Shown: positions 24,679-33,343, numbered from the stretch's first letter. The stretch is 50,603 nucleotides of DNA from Minisyncoccota bacterium (GCA_023229825.1 JALNYN010000011.1:1-50603); one strand, 5' to 3'. Translations and numbers: made by a program. Notes: a model not told the origin generated them from the sequence alone.

Positions 24679-25089
24679 TTACGACAAGTTCTCTTTGCTA
24701 TGAGGTTCCCGTCCTTCTACTTCTACACTAAAGCCCCCGTATGCCATGCGCTTCATATCAAATGGCATAGAAAAATCTTTTGGGTCCTTGTATTTTTCGT
24801 TCATCTCATCCATCACTTTTTTATTGACTTCGTCACGATGTTGTTTGGATTTATACACAAGAAAAGAAAACCATACGGTCTCATCCGCATTTGCTTTTGC
24901 CAGCTCAGTAAACGCAAGCGGCTTCATGCCGCCCATTTCTTTGGGCAGAAGATCGTCGCCCTTGCATTCATAATATTCAAGAGCACCATGCTTCATCCAC
25001 ATATCCCGGCCTTCGGTGGCCATTTTTGTATACTCCCGTACTTTGTCTTTGGGAACTACGAGTACAAACCCATCTACGTATTTTGCCAT
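24679..25089 (-). CDS. DUF1428 family protein (YbaA-like)
   Basis: 136 residues. MAKYVDGFVLVVPKDKVREY, then HGALEYYECKGDD and VWFSFLVYKSKQHRDEV are characteristic of DUF1428 (E. coli YbaA), a dimeric ferredoxin-like fold of unknown role. It lies upstream of cfa on the same strand and may be cotranscribed and co-acquired. Confidence 0.85.
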   Translation of the reverse strand: MAKYVDGFVLVVPKDKVREYTKMATEGRDMWMKHGALEYYECKGDDLLPKEMGGMKPLAFTELAKANADETVWFSFLVYKSKQHRDEVNKKVMDEMNEKYKDPKDFSMPFDMKRMAYGGFSVEVEGREPHSKENLS

Positions 25090-25656
25090 ATTATTTTTTT
25101 ATTTTAATGATTAATTTAGTCCCGCTAGTCTAAAACTATGCACTTGAGCGCAAGACTTTCGGTCGCCGCACATACCGGAAAAAATTACAATTAAAGAATG
25201 AATGACCAATGAACAGGAAGTTACACCACTTCGCGATGCGGGGGGCTCGTTACGACATGCTCAAACTTTTCGAATCCCTCACGCAAGAACATAAAGGAAG
25301 GAGGGAATTTCTCGCCTTACAGGCGCAGTACGGGTTTTACCACAAGGGTACTTCATTTTCTAATCGCTTCGCTCAAGAAAATTAGTCGCGCGTGTCGTTT
25401 CGCCTCACCGGCTCACTGCGACATGCTCAACCCCTTCGAATCCCTCACCCAAGACGCGCAGGTGTTTTCTCCGGACATTAAAAGAGGGGAGGGAATTTCT
25501 CTCATTACATGAGCGGTACAGTTTTCGCATCTCACTTCGCCTGCGGGCTCGTTGCGATATGCTCAAACTTTTCGAATCCCTCACGCGACTGAAGCAGTTC
25601 AGTCGCTCCTCTCCGCCCAACAAAAATGGCCCTCGACGGGCTCATTTTTGAAAGGG
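25090..25656. repeat. Non-coding region with three copies of a roughly 39-bp repeat
   Basis: No credible gene. Copies at 25245-25283, 25411-25450 and 25547-25585 share the cores ATGCTCAA and TTCGAATCCCTCAC (the last is T-arm-like). A shorter GAGGGAATTTCTC recurs at 25301 and 25493. The block ends at the 3' end of the tRNA-Ser gene, so it is part of its downstream flank. Confidence 0.7.
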
Positions 25657-25745
25657 CGGAGAGGGAGGGATTCGAACCCTCGAGGGATTTTACTCCCTGC
25701 CACGTTAGCAGTGTGGTGGTTTCGACCGGACTCACCCACCTCTCC
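25657..25745 (-). tRNA. tRNA-Ser(GCU)
   Basis: 89 nt cloverleaf: acceptor GGAGAGG/CCTCTCC with discriminator G, anticodon loop CTGCTAA (anticodon GCU), a long variable arm CAGGGAGTAAAATCCCTCG as expected for serine, and T arm with GGTTCGAATCC. CCA is not encoded. A TAAAAT box lies 5 nt upstream. Confidence 0.92.
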
Positions 25746-25913
25746 ATATTATTTTACCTTGCGATCTCTTTGTTTAGGAAAGCCGTGTGGTGTCTATTGT
25801 CTTTTTGGACCGGACTCACCCACCTCTCCATATTATTTTACCTTGCGATCTCTTTACTTAGGAAAGCCGTGTGGTGTCTATTGTCTTTTTGGACCGGACT
25901 CACCCACCTCTCC
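25724..25913 (-). repeat. 84-bp tandem repeat carrying the tRNA-Ser promoter and 5' end
   Basis: The 22-bp tRNA 5' segment recurs exactly every 84 bp (25724-25745, 25808-25829, 25892-25913). The intervening 62 bp, including the TAAAAT box, is repeated twice with only two or so base changes. The third 22-bp copy ends 4 bp before the homing endonuclease stop codon. Confidence 0.92.
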
Positions 25914-25917
25914 TTGT

Positions 25918-26925
25918 TCATTTTTTCTTGATTTTTGCGCTATGTTTGGGGTTATTTGTACCAATGACCCGTAAATATCGTTTGACCCCTTCTTGGCTCT
26001 CTATCTTAACTTCATTGCTATTATAGTTAATTTTTGCATTTATGCAAAGTTTTGTCAGAATTTTGTGGACGGAATGGATCAATTCGGGAGAACGGCTTGA
26101 AAATCCTATTTTTGTGTAACGGTATTTTTTCCCTTTTGCGATATAACTGTGTTGGAAAAACGAACCATCCGTATCGATCAATCCGCGAACAACGGCCTTC
26201 CGGTACGCTGAATTTTTCATGACCCACTCGGGGATATCAAGCCCTTGCTTAAGTTTATTGCCGACTTTTAGCCCGATGCTTTTGCAAAAGTCGGTCAGTT
26301 TTGTCCGATTTACCACAATGTCCAGTGCCAGAGAATTTTTTCTCTTGCGGGAACTTGGTGCAATTTTGAAGAGACCTTTGATCAGCTCGCAAACAAAAAT
26401 GGCATAGTCTTTATCTGTTTCCGAATTAAGCGTAATTGAAATATGATATTTTGATACTCCGCCATCACCCATCATTATTCCGACAAATTCGGCAAGCTTG
26501 GCGTTTTTTCTTGGGGAATATATGTCTTTTGGCAATAAGATATCCCTGCTCTGAAATTGCCCTTCTTTTTTCCACCATAATTTCCACGCCTCTTTCCTTT
26601 TTTTCGGGTCTCCAAAAGCTCCGTCTTTTGCGCACGTTGCTTTTCCTCCAAGCGTCGCAATGTTTTTGAGATGTTCGTCCCAATGGATAATTTTGACATT
26701 GGCAGGTATCTTTGTATCGGTTTTTGAAGAAAGCGCCAGTGCGGATGAATATGACATTGAACGAACGCCTTTTAACCAGTCTCGAAACGTTCGCGGGTGA
26801 ACGCCAAGAAAAGACGCCAATTCTGCCGAACCGTATCCAAGCTTTGCTTTTGAGGATTCCAGAAATTGAATTTGTTCGGGCATTTTTTCAAATCGAATCC
26901 TATCTGATTTTAACGATTCAGCCAT
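25918..26925 (-). CDS. Free-standing LAGLIDADG homing endonuclease with N-terminal HTH
   Basis: 335 residues. Residues about 30-55 look like a helix-turn-helix (SAELASFLGVHPRTFRDWLKG). Two LAGLIDADG motifs follow, LAEFVGIMMGDGG (residues 143-155) and VVRGLIDTDGSFF (245-257), each with the catalytic acidic residue kept, so it should act as a monomer with two pseudo-repeats. It has its own promoter, TTGCTT-17-TAAAAT with 6 nt to the ATG. It ends against the tRNA-Ser repeat. No host intron or intein is visible around it. Confidence 0.9.
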   Translation of the reverse strand: MAESLKSDRIRFEKMPEQIQFLESSKAKLGYGSAELASFLGVHPRTFRDWLKGVRSMSYSSALALSSKTDTKIPANVKIIHWDEHLKNIATLGGKATCAKDGAFGDPKKRKEAWKLWWKKEGQFQSRDILLPKDIYSPRKNAKLAEFVGIMMGDGGVSKYHISITLNSETDKDYAIFVCELIKGLFKIAPSSRKRKNSLALDIVVNRTKLTDFCKSIGLKVGNKLKQGLDIPEWVMKNSAYRKAVVRGLIDTDGSFFQHSYIAKGKKYRYTKIGFSSRSPELIHSVHKILTKLCINAKINYNSNEVKIESQEGVKRYLRVIGTNNPKHSAKIKKK

Positions 26926-27003
26926 GTTTCCATTTTATCACAATAAAATTTGGAAAGCAAAAGTTTTTTGCGCGTTGTTGCTCAATTTGTTATTCTTACC
27001 TAT

Positions 27004-28197
27004 ATGAAAGAAAATTTTGAACGATCTTTGCTGGAGGCAAATGAGCAGATCAGCAGCTATAAAAGATCTCAAACTGACGAGGAAAGATCCGGACTCAGGA
27101 AAGAATTTGATGAGACGGCGGGAGAATTTATTCGGGAGGGAATATGGAGCCGAGAAACTTCGGCAGAAATATTGGGGTTGCAGAAAGAAAAAAATGACGT
27201 AATGGATCAGCTCCACGAAAAAATACGATCATTGGAAAATAACGAGGAGGTTGCCGGTTTTTCCGAAGGGGAACCGCGCCGCGTAGAATGGAACAAGGCT
27301 GGTCATCGCGCAATGGTGGTTCTTCCATCAGGAAAAAAAGCGCCCGCAACGGTCGGAGAGCTGGTTACCGATGGGGAGTGGGGTCTTCACTATATCCTGT
27401 CAGAAGATATCCCAAGAGATATAAAAAAACGCTTTATCATTGCCGAGGCACGGCGAAAAATACTGGCTTTGGCTGATAAACAGATCATAGAAACGGAAAG
27501 AATGAAAAAAACGACCCACGAGGGAGGTGAGACCAGTCCGACCTACCGGGCAATTTACGAAGAAGAAAAATCGAAAAAAAAGATGGGGATTATCGCAGAG
27601 AAACTTACAAAAACTTTTTTTCAAAAGAATATCATCGATCATGAACTCGATATGCGATTAGAAGAAGTTGACGTACAAAGAGACGTTGATCAGAAAATAG
27701 ATTTCATTTTGCATCTCCCTTTCAGGAAACGAGGGGTCGGATCGGAGGCTTCGGAAAAAAGAGAGAATATCGGCATACAGTTGACTATCAACACAGAAAA
27801 AAAGAACCAAGAGCATAAAAAACGCCAGGTAGCTGAAGCGAAAAAACACTTAGACGAAGACGTGGATGATCTCGTTCTTGTTACCCTGCCATTAAATGAA
27901 TTATATTTATTGCTTCATAGGTGGGAAGAGGATGAGATGCGTCCCGGCGGTCCGATAAAGAAGTGGTGGAAGGATTCTCAAAAGGAACAGATATTCCGAG
28001 GGGTTTTGCAGGAGCTTTTTTCTGATCAGGAGATCACCGGCATGTGGCAAAGTATTTCAGGAGAAGATTCAGACATAAATATATCTCCCGAAGAAATGAC
28101 CGATGAATCGAATTTGGCAGCTTTGGATGAAAGCGGAAAGAAAAATCTTGATGCGTATAACCAACGTTTTGGTAAGTGGTTTGGTAAGAAAGGGTAG
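27004..28197 (+). CDS. Unknown protein, possible PD-(D/E)XK-like nuclease domain
   Basis: 397 residues, highly charged. The N-terminal 75 residues are helical coiled coil. The central part (about 220-280) reads VDQKIDFILHLP ... ENIGIQLTINTEKK followed by a helix with KKRQVAEAKKHL: an Asp on one strand and Gln-x-Thr on the next, a pattern seen in degenerate PD-(D/E)XK folds. This is inference only. The start is 7 nt after TATTCT with TTGCGC at 17 bp. It is divergent from the homing endonuclease. Confidence 0.55.
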   Translation: MKENFERSLLEANEQISSYKRSQTDEERSGLRKEFDETAGEFIREGIWSRETSAEILGLQKEKNDVMDQLHEKIRSLENNEEVAGFSEGEPRRVEWNKAGHRAMVVLPSGKKAPATVGELVTDGEWGLHYILSEDIPRDIKKRFIIAEARRKILALADKQIIETERMKKTTHEGGETSPTYRAIYEEEKSKKKMGIIAEKLTKTFFQKNIIDHELDMRLEEVDVQRDVDQKIDFILHLPFRKRGVGSEASEKRENIGIQLTINTEKKNQEHKKRQVAEAKKHLDEDVDDLVLVTLPLNELYLLLHRWEEDEMRPGGPIKKWWKDSQKEQIFRGVLQELFSDQEITGMWQSISGEDSDINISPEEMTDESNLAALDESGKKNLDAYNQRFGKWFGKKG

Positions 28198-28357
28198 CAT
28201 TTTTTGTCGGGATTTGGTATGTTTATGAATAAGAGGAGGTTCATAAATGAGGCGCAAATGACAGCCTAAAACGTTTCGGTCAGGGGTACAACCCCAGACC
28301 GGCGACAGGTCGGTTCCTGATACTGATACTGATACTGTCCCCTGATACTCGTAAAAT

Positions 28358-28439
28358 GCCCGGGTGGCGAAATTGGTAGACGCGTACGCTTCAGGTGCGT
28401 ATGTAGCAATACATGGAGGTTCGAGTCCTCTCCCGGGCA
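28358..28439 (+). tRNA. tRNA-Leu(CAG)
   Basis: 82 nt: acceptor GCCCGGG/CCCGGGC, discriminator A, D arm with GGTAGAC, anticodon loop TTCAGGT (CAG), variable arm GTAGCAATACA typical of leucine, T arm GGAGGTTCGAGTCCTC. CCA not encoded. The upstream DNA has three tandem CTGATA units. Confidence 0.93.
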
Positions 28440-28445
28440 CAAAAA

Positions 28446-28471
28446 AATCATCCGCTCTGCGGATTTTTTTG
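28446..28471 (+). terminator. Terminator of tRNA-Leu
   Basis: ATCCGC-TCT-GCGGAT hairpin followed by a T run, 10 nt after the tRNA. Confidence 0.85.
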
Positions 28472-28630
28472 TACCCGGGAAGAAAGTGAACTGCTTCACT
28501 TTTGTGAGGACTTGAACGCCGGAGCCATGCCCCCGCAGGGCAGGCGAGGCGGTGCCCAGCCCGAGGAGGTCGCAACCGACGAGAGGCGAGGGAAAGACTC
28601 CTCTCCCGTCGTTGTACTCTTATAAAAAGC

Positions 28631-28654
28631 GCGCGTCCGATTTTTCGGACGCGC
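28631..28654 (-). terminator. folD terminator
   Basis: GCGCGTCCGA/TCGGACGCGC stem. On the minus strand it is followed by GCTTTTTATA, 43 bases after the folD stop. Confidence 0.8.
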
Positions 28655-28696
28655 ATTTCGATTTTCTATTTTCAATTCTCTATTTTCTTTTTATGT

Positions 28697-29545
28697 TTAC
28701 GCCGCTTTCTTTGTTTCTTTTTCGCGTTTCTCGCGGATGAGTTCGGCGAGGTTTTGAAACAGCACGACCGCTGTTACCGGGCCGACACCTCCGGGGACCG
28801 GAGTGAAGAGCGCGCATTTTTCGGCGCACGCGGGATCTGCATTTCCTACGATCTTTCCGTCGAGTTCGCATGTGCCGCCGTCCACGATCACAGCGTCTTT
28901 TTTGATCATTTCCGGTTTGACGATATGCGGTTTGTTGGCGCCGCATAAAATAATGTCGGCCTTCAAAAGGTATGGCGTCGGGTCGCCGGTTCCGCTGTGA
29001 AGAACGGTAATATTCGCTTTTTCGCGTTCCGCGCAGATGCGTATCGGCTTTCCGATGAGGCGCTTGCGTCCCAGTATGACGACATTTTTTCCTTTCAGCG
29101 TGATATTGTTTTTATGCAATATTTCAATCATCGCTCCGGGTGTCGGAGGGATCAGCGAAATTTTTTCGGATTCAAACAAGTTCCATGACCGTTCTGAAAG
29201 AATATCGGGGTCTTTTTCCGGCGGAATCGCATTCAAGATCAATTCCGTATCGATCGCGGCCGGCAAGGGAAGCTGGACGATAATTCCGTCGGCATCCGGA
29301 TCGGCGGCGATCCTTTTGACTTCCTTCAGAAGTTCTTCTTGCAAAATATCATCGGAAAAATGATGAATGACAATCCCCGCACCGACATCTTCGGCCGATC
29401 TGATCTTCATGCGGAGGTAACTCTTACTGGAAGGGTCATCTCCTACCGACACTATATGCAGCTCGGGTTTTTTGGCGAGTTTTGAAAACTCTTCTTTCAG
29501 CTCATTTTTTACCTTCTGTGCGAATTCTTTTCCATTGAATATCAT
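28697..29545 (-). CDS. folD: Bifunctional methylenetetrahydrofolate dehydrogenase/cyclohydrolase
   Basis: 282 residues, the normal FolD length. The catalytic region SKSYLRMKIRSAEDVG (Tyr and Lys of Y-x-x-x-K), DGIIVQLPLP, the NADP-binding GRKRLIGKP and the C-terminal PGGVGPVT are all present. It interconverts 5,10-methylene- and 10-formyl-tetrahydrofolate. Translation uses a strong AAGGAGGAG site 4 nt before the ATG. Transcription is from TTGACA-17-TATAAG at 29586-29614, and the gene is monocistronic. Confidence 0.96.
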   Translation of the reverse strand: MIFNGKEFAQKVKNELKEEFSKLAKKPELHIVSVGDDPSSKSYLRMKIRSAEDVGAGIVIHHFSDDILQEELLKEVKRIAADPDADGIIVQLPLPAAIDTELILNAIPPEKDPDILSERSWNLFESEKISLIPPTPGAMIEILHKNNITLKGKNVVILGRKRLIGKPIRICAEREKANITVLHSGTGDPTPYLLKADIILCGANKPHIVKPEMIKKDAVIVDGGTCELDGKIVGNADPACAEKCALFTPVPGGVGPVTAVVLFQNLAELIREKREKETKKAA

Positions 29546-29585
29546 ATACTCCTCCTTTCAATTTTGTTAATGAAGGTCTGCCTTT

Positions 29586-29614
29586 CTTATACTCCCTAGT
29601 GAGTACAGTGTCAA
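29586..29614 (-). promoter_or_regulatory. folD promoter
   Basis: TTGACA (29609-29614), 17-bp spacer, TATAAG (29586-29591). The leader is about 35 nt. Confidence 0.8.
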
Positions 29615-29712
29615 TTTGATCCGTCTTCATTCAGGGAGTTGACTAGTTGATTTTTGTGTCATAAAAAGATAGAATTGCCGGGGATCAAACAAACAACCTT
29701 GCGAGGTGAAAA

Positions 29713-30069
29713 ATGTTCATATTCGGTCTTCTTATGGTAATTATTGGCGTGGTTTTGTTGTATGGGATCTGGAAACTCTATCTGGTCGACAGAGAGCAGA
29801 ACGGGGATATATCTCTGTTAAAGGCGATCTCTTATGGCATATATGCTTTTATGGGCGCGGCGACCTATTCGATCGGTCTCCTTTTGTGGGATATCAGTTT
29901 TGTATGGCTCGTTCCTCTCGGCATGGGTATCATGACGGCTGCATTCTATTGTTTTGAATTGGAAAAAAGGGCGGGAACGCTTACGCTTTTCCGAAAAAGG
30001 GATTATCTGCTGTATGGCGAATTCGGTGTTCTTGTAATTATTGTCGGACTTATACTCGCTGAATTTTGA
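29713..30069 (+). CDS. Small three-span membrane protein
   Basis: 118 residues with hydrophobic segments at about 2-20 (FIFGLLMVIIGVVLLYGI), 40-85 (likely two helices around IGLLLWDISFVW) and 100-117 (FGVLVIIVGLILAEF). A GCGAGGTG Shine-Dalgarno precedes the ATG, and TTGACT lies at 29639 with a weak -10 17 bp on. Function unknown. A terminator follows at 30089. Confidence 0.65.
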   Translation: MFIFGLLMVIIGVVLLYGIWKLYLVDREQNGDISLLKAISYGIYAFMGAATYSIGLLLWDISFVWLVPLGMGIMTAAFYCFELEKRAGTLTLFRKRDYLLYGEFGVLVIIVGLILAEF

Positions 30070-30088
30070 TCCGGCGAGATCCTCAATT

Positions 30089-30113
30089 GCGCTCCATTAC
30101 GGAGCGCTTTTTT
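30089..30113 (+). terminator. Intrinsic terminator
   Basis: GCGCTCC-ATTAC-GGAGCGC followed by TTTTTT. Confidence 0.9.
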
Positions 30114-30155
30114 ATGATGAATCGCAATTTCATTTTTTGGGGTATACTTACCATT

Positions 30156-30821
30156 ATGTCATGGATCACATTTCCCGAAGAACGAGCCCGGGAGCTTAAA
30201 AAAATGGTACAAAAAGAAAAAACGCGCGGCGTGCTCAAAACGCCTCGTATTATTGACGCGTTTCTATCGGTGGACCGTGCAGAGTTTGTCCCCGATAATC
30301 TAAAGATGTTTGCCTACGCGGATGAACCTCAACCGATCCCCGGCGGGCAGACCATTTCCCAGCCTTATACCGTAGCGATAATGCTTGAAGCGCTCGCACC
30401 GAAAGAGGGTGATTACATTATGGATGTCGGTTATGGTTCCGGCTGGTCTTCGACGCTTCTTGCGCATATTGTCGGCGAACACGGACGGGTATATGCTTTT
30501 GAGATCGTCTCTAAACTTTGCACATTCGGAAAGAAAAATGCGGAAAAATTTCCCGAACAGGTAAAACATATCGATTTTTTCTGCCGTTCAGCCTCGGACG
30601 GTCTTCCTGATATAGCTACGCAAATCGGCGGATTCGACGGCATCATCGCGGCCGCGGCTGTTCCAAACGTTCCCGAATCATGGAGAGAGCAGTTGAAAGA
30701 GGGAGGACGGCTCGTGTATCCGCTTGGTGATTCGCTTTGGCTTGAAGTAAAACAAAAAGACGGGACTTTTAGTAAAGCGGAATATCCGGGTTATGTTTTC
30801 GTTCCGTATCGTGATCTTTAA
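30156..30821 (+). CDS. pcm: Protein-L-isoaspartate O-methyltransferase
   Basis: 221 residues. The isoaspartyl-substrate loop GGQTISQPYTVAIML and the SAM motif DVGYGSGWSSTLLA are typical of PIMT, as is the FDGIIAAAAVPNVPESW strand (usually T-A-A-A). The enzyme methylates damaged Asp residues to start repair. The start is 7 nt after TATACT (30143-30148); 30 further codons upstream in frame overlap the previous terminator and are rejected. Confidence 0.9.
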   Translation: MSWITFPEERARELKKMVQKEKTRGVLKTPRIIDAFLSVDRAEFVPDNLKMFAYADEPQPIPGGQTISQPYTVAIMLEALAPKEGDYIMDVGYGSGWSSTLLAHIVGEHGRVYAFEIVSKLCTFGKKNAEKFPEQVKHIDFFCRSASDGLPDIATQIGGFDGIIAAAAVPNVPESWREQLKEGGRLVYPLGDSLWLEVKQKDGTFSKAEYPGYVFVPYRDL

Positions 30822-30832
30822 ATCCTTAAATC

Positions 30833-30868
30833 TTTCCGCCAGCGGGCGGATCCTCCCGATGGAGGAAA
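30833..30868. repeat. GC-rich palindromic repeat, copy 2
   Basis: Near-identical to 8097-8131 (CCGCCAGCGGGCGGATCCTC core). Flanked on both sides by AAATCTTTAAATC-like AT-rich sequence. Confidence 0.8.
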
Positions 30869-30965
30869 ATCATAAATCTTTAAATCTTTATTCATCCCGC
30901 AGTAACCAAAATCGGAATTTTTGGGTATAATAAGAATGAGGCAAAAACAACGCCTTTGTTACTCT

Positions 30966-31625
30966 ATGATAGAAGCTGCTATATTCGATATGGACGGACT
31001 CTTAGTGGATTCTATGCCGCTTTGGAGAGAAGCGCAGAGAGAGATGGGCGTGTCGCTTGGTTTTAATCTGACTGCGGAAGACGAAAAAGCTACGATGGGA
31101 CTTCGCGAAGATGAAACCGTGGAATATTGGTATCATCGCCACCCCTGGACCGGCCGTTCCATAAAAGACGTGGAAAATGAGATCGTATCGCGTGTTATTG
31201 AATTAGTGAAAGCAAAAGGAAAAGAAAGGGAAGGGGTTGGAGACATCATGCGTTTCGTAAAAGATAAAAAATTGAAGACGGCGGTCGCGTCATCTTCGCC
31301 GATCCGACTGATTCGCGCCACGCTCGAACATTTTCAGCTTGAGAAATATTTCGACGAACTGTATTCGGCGGAATTCGAACCTTATGGCAAACCGCATCCG
31401 GCAGTATATATCACCGCCGCAAAAATGCTTGATGTGCCGATCAGAAATTGCATCGCTTTTGAGGACTCTTTGTATGGAATATTGGCGGTAAAAGCGGCAA
31501 AGATGAAATGCGTTTGCGTTCCCGACGAAGCGCTTCGGGGAAGCCATACTTTGAGTATTGCCGATATCGTACTGCCGACGCTCGGGCATTTTAACGATGA
31601 TGTTTGGAAACAATTGGATGTATAA
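30966..31625 (+). CDS. HAD-superfamily phosphatase/beta-phosphoglucomutase-like
   Basis: 219 residues. Motif I FDMDGLLVDS (nucleophile and acid Asp) is at residues 7-16, motif II is VASSSP, and motif III/IV is GKPHPAVY ... CIAFEDSLYGI. The order and the helical cap between motifs I and II match YniC/HxpB-like hexitol- or 2-deoxyglucose-6-phosphatases and beta-PGM. It lies 10 bp before alr and is probably cotranscribed. A TATAAT box is at 30926, so the leader is about 30 nt. Confidence 0.85.
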   Translation: MIEAAIFDMDGLLVDSMPLWREAQREMGVSLGFNLTAEDEKATMGLREDETVEYWYHRHPWTGRSIKDVENEIVSRVIELVKAKGKEREGVGDIMRFVKDKKLKTAVASSSPIRLIRATLEHFQLEKYFDELYSAEFEPYGKPHPAVYITAAKMLDVPIRNCIAFEDSLYGILAVKAAKMKCVCVPDEALRGSHTLSIADIVLPTLGHFNDDVWKQLDV

Positions 31626-31635
31626 ATAAATATGT

Positions 31636-32763
31636 ATGGAAAAACCAAAAATTAAACTTCGTACGTGGATAGAAATAGACAAGCGAGCGGCTGAGGAAAA
31701 TTACCAAGCGTTCAGGAAGCTCATAAAGCCGGAAACGAAACTGATGGCGATCGTGAAATCGAATGCTTACGGCAACGAGCTTGTCGGATTCTCAAAAATG
31801 CAGGATGAATTCGGCGCAGACGCGTTCGGCGTCGACTCCATTACCGAGGGGCTGGCTTTGCGCGAAGCGGGGATCACGAAGCCGATCCTCGTGCTCGGAT
31901 ATACCATACATGAAAATGTTCGTGTCGCTTCAGAGAAAAATATCAGCATCACGCTTTCCAATTTTGAGGCGCTTGACCTTCTCGTGAAAGACAAAATGCC
32001 CATTAATGTTCACATAAAGATCGACAGCGGCATGCATCGCCAGGGATTTTTCCCGAAGGACGTACAAAAACTCGCCGATATTCTTTTAGCAAACAAGCAT
32101 ATAACGGTGGAAGGAATGTATACGCATTTTGCGAACGCAAAAAATCCGAGTTTCTCCGCGGATACCGATTCCCAAGCGGCGGAATTCAAGATCGCCGTCG
32201 ATATTTTTGAAAAAGCAGGGTTTAAATTTTTGAGACACGCGAGCGCGACATCGGGAGCCATGCTTTTTCCGGAATATCATTTCGACATGGTTCGCATCGG
32301 CATAGGACTGTCAGGGCTTTGGCCGGCGAAAGAAGTGGAAAGAGCATTGGAAAAAAACATCACGCTTTCCCCCATTCTCTCATGGAAAACGGTGGTCGCC
32401 GAAACCAAGGTTCTACCCAAGGGCGACAGGATCGGGTACAATTTTACCGAAACGTTCAGAAAAGACACGAAGATCGCGATCTGTCCGATCGGCTATTGGC
32501 ACGGGTTTCCTCGCGTACTTTCTTCCATTGGACACGTACTGGTAAAAGGGAAGCGCGCACGGGTGCTCGGCCGCGTTTCGATGGACATGATCGCCATTGA
32601 TGTGAGCGATATTGAAAACGTGAAAGTGAGCGATGAGGCGATACTCATCGGAAAGTCGGGGAATGATGCCATTACTGCGGAAGAATTCGCATCGCTTGCG
32701 GATACATCGAGCTATGAGGTTATCACGAGGATCAATCCGAAGATACAGCGAGTTTTTGTATAA
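31636..32763 (+). CDS. alr: Alanine racemase
   Basis: 375 residues. The PLP lysine is in MAIVKSNAYGNEL (about residue 41), and the second catalytic Tyr region is IGYNFTETF with CPIGYWHGFPRVLSS. RVSMDMIAID is the conserved C-terminal loop. It supplies D-alanine for peptidoglycan. It follows the HAD gene by 10 bp. No ddl or mur gene is adjacent. Confidence 0.95.
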   Translation: MEKPKIKLRTWIEIDKRAAEENYQAFRKLIKPETKLMAIVKSNAYGNELVGFSKMQDEFGADAFGVDSITEGLALREAGITKPILVLGYTIHENVRVASEKNISITLSNFEALDLLVKDKMPINVHIKIDSGMHRQGFFPKDVQKLADILLANKHITVEGMYTHFANAKNPSFSADTDSQAAEFKIAVDIFEKAGFKFLRHASATSGAMLFPEYHFDMVRIGIGLSGLWPAKEVERALEKNITLSPILSWKTVVAETKVLPKGDRIGYNFTETFRKDTKIAICPIGYWHGFPRVLSSIGHVLVKGKRARVLGRVSMDMIAIDVSDIENVKVSDEAILIGKSGNDAITAEEFASLADTSSYEVITRINPKIQRVFV

Positions 32764-32810
32764 GGGGCTAGTATATGGAGAGAAGGGGCGGACGATAACA
32801 GAAATTGCAC

Positions 32811-32838
32811 AAAAAACTCTCCTTGCGGAGAGTTTTTT
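32811..32838. terminator. Bidirectional terminator between alr and hup
   Basis: AAAAAACTCTCC-TTGC-GGAGAGTTTTTT, perfectly symmetrical. Confidence 0.92.
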
Positions 32839-32864
32839 GTAAGTGGCAATAAGTAAAAATGTTT

Positions 32865-33137
32865 TTACTTAACTGCGTCCTTGAGAGACTTGGCGGCGCG
32901 GAATTTCGGCACTTTCATGGCCGCGACCTGGATTATTTCACCGGTCTTCGGGTTTCTCGCTTGGCGAGCCTTGCGGGCTTTTACCGCGAAAATTCCAAGA
33001 CCTGCGACGGAGACGTCCTCTCCCTTCGCCATGCTTCCCACGATCGTGGAAATGACCATCTCTACCGCGTCTTCAGCGGATTTCTTGGTTCCTCCAAGTA
33101 CTCCGTGAACCGCCTCGATGATATCTTGCTTGTTCAT
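32865..33137 (-). CDS. hup: HU-family DNA-binding protein
   Basis: 90 residues from MNKQDIIEAVHG. The dimer core (VEMVISTIVGSMAKGEDVSV), GLGIFAVKARKAR, then ARNPKTGEII with the intercalating Pro and KVPKFRAAKSLKDAV match bacterial HU throughout. It bends and compacts DNA. The 24-residue N-terminal extension of the longer frame is not part of the family and is dropped. Confidence 0.95.
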   Translation of the reverse strand: MNKQDIIEAVHGVLGGTKKSAEDAVEMVISTIVGSMAKGEDVSVAGLGIFAVKARKARQARNPKTGEIIQVAAMKVPKFRAAKSLKDAVK

Positions 33138-33343
33138 GATACAAGTTTGATTAGTTTTATAAGCTATCGATCGTCTTAAATTTTCATTAAGACATTTCGA
33201 ATCGACCAAATATTCTTGAATTCATTATACCGTATTGAAAATACTTTGCAATAGAGCGATATTTTTGTATCCACAAGTAAACTTGACTTTGCTGAAGAGA
33301 AGATGAAGGAAAAAGAAACGTGAATATGCGCGCCCAAACTTAA

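Noticed and set aside
25724..25913. Tandem repeats resembling a short CRISPR array
   Set aside because: The full 84-bp unit repeats without unique spacers, the 22-bp part is the tRNA-Ser 5' end, and no cas genes are in the window.
25552..25974. Two long plus-strand frames across the tRNA-Ser region
   Set aside because: They are created by the tandem tRNA repeats and give repeated peptides (FRPDSPTSPYY-like); they lie opposite the tRNA gene and have no ribosome site.
25918..26925. LAGLIDADG gene as an intein or intron remnant
   Set aside because: It has its own promoter and start, carries an HTH domain, and no split host gene flanks it; splicing motifs are absent.
28225..28262. Strong AGAGGAGG site before an ATG upstream of tRNA-Leu
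   Set aside because: The frame it would start is only four codons long (MRRK) and the overlapping frame is 16 codons with no conservation evidence.
28069..28656. Minus-strand frame of 195 codons over the tRNA-Leu gene
   Set aside because: It runs antisense through tRNA-Leu and its terminator and ends inside the gene at 27004; composition is not protein-like.
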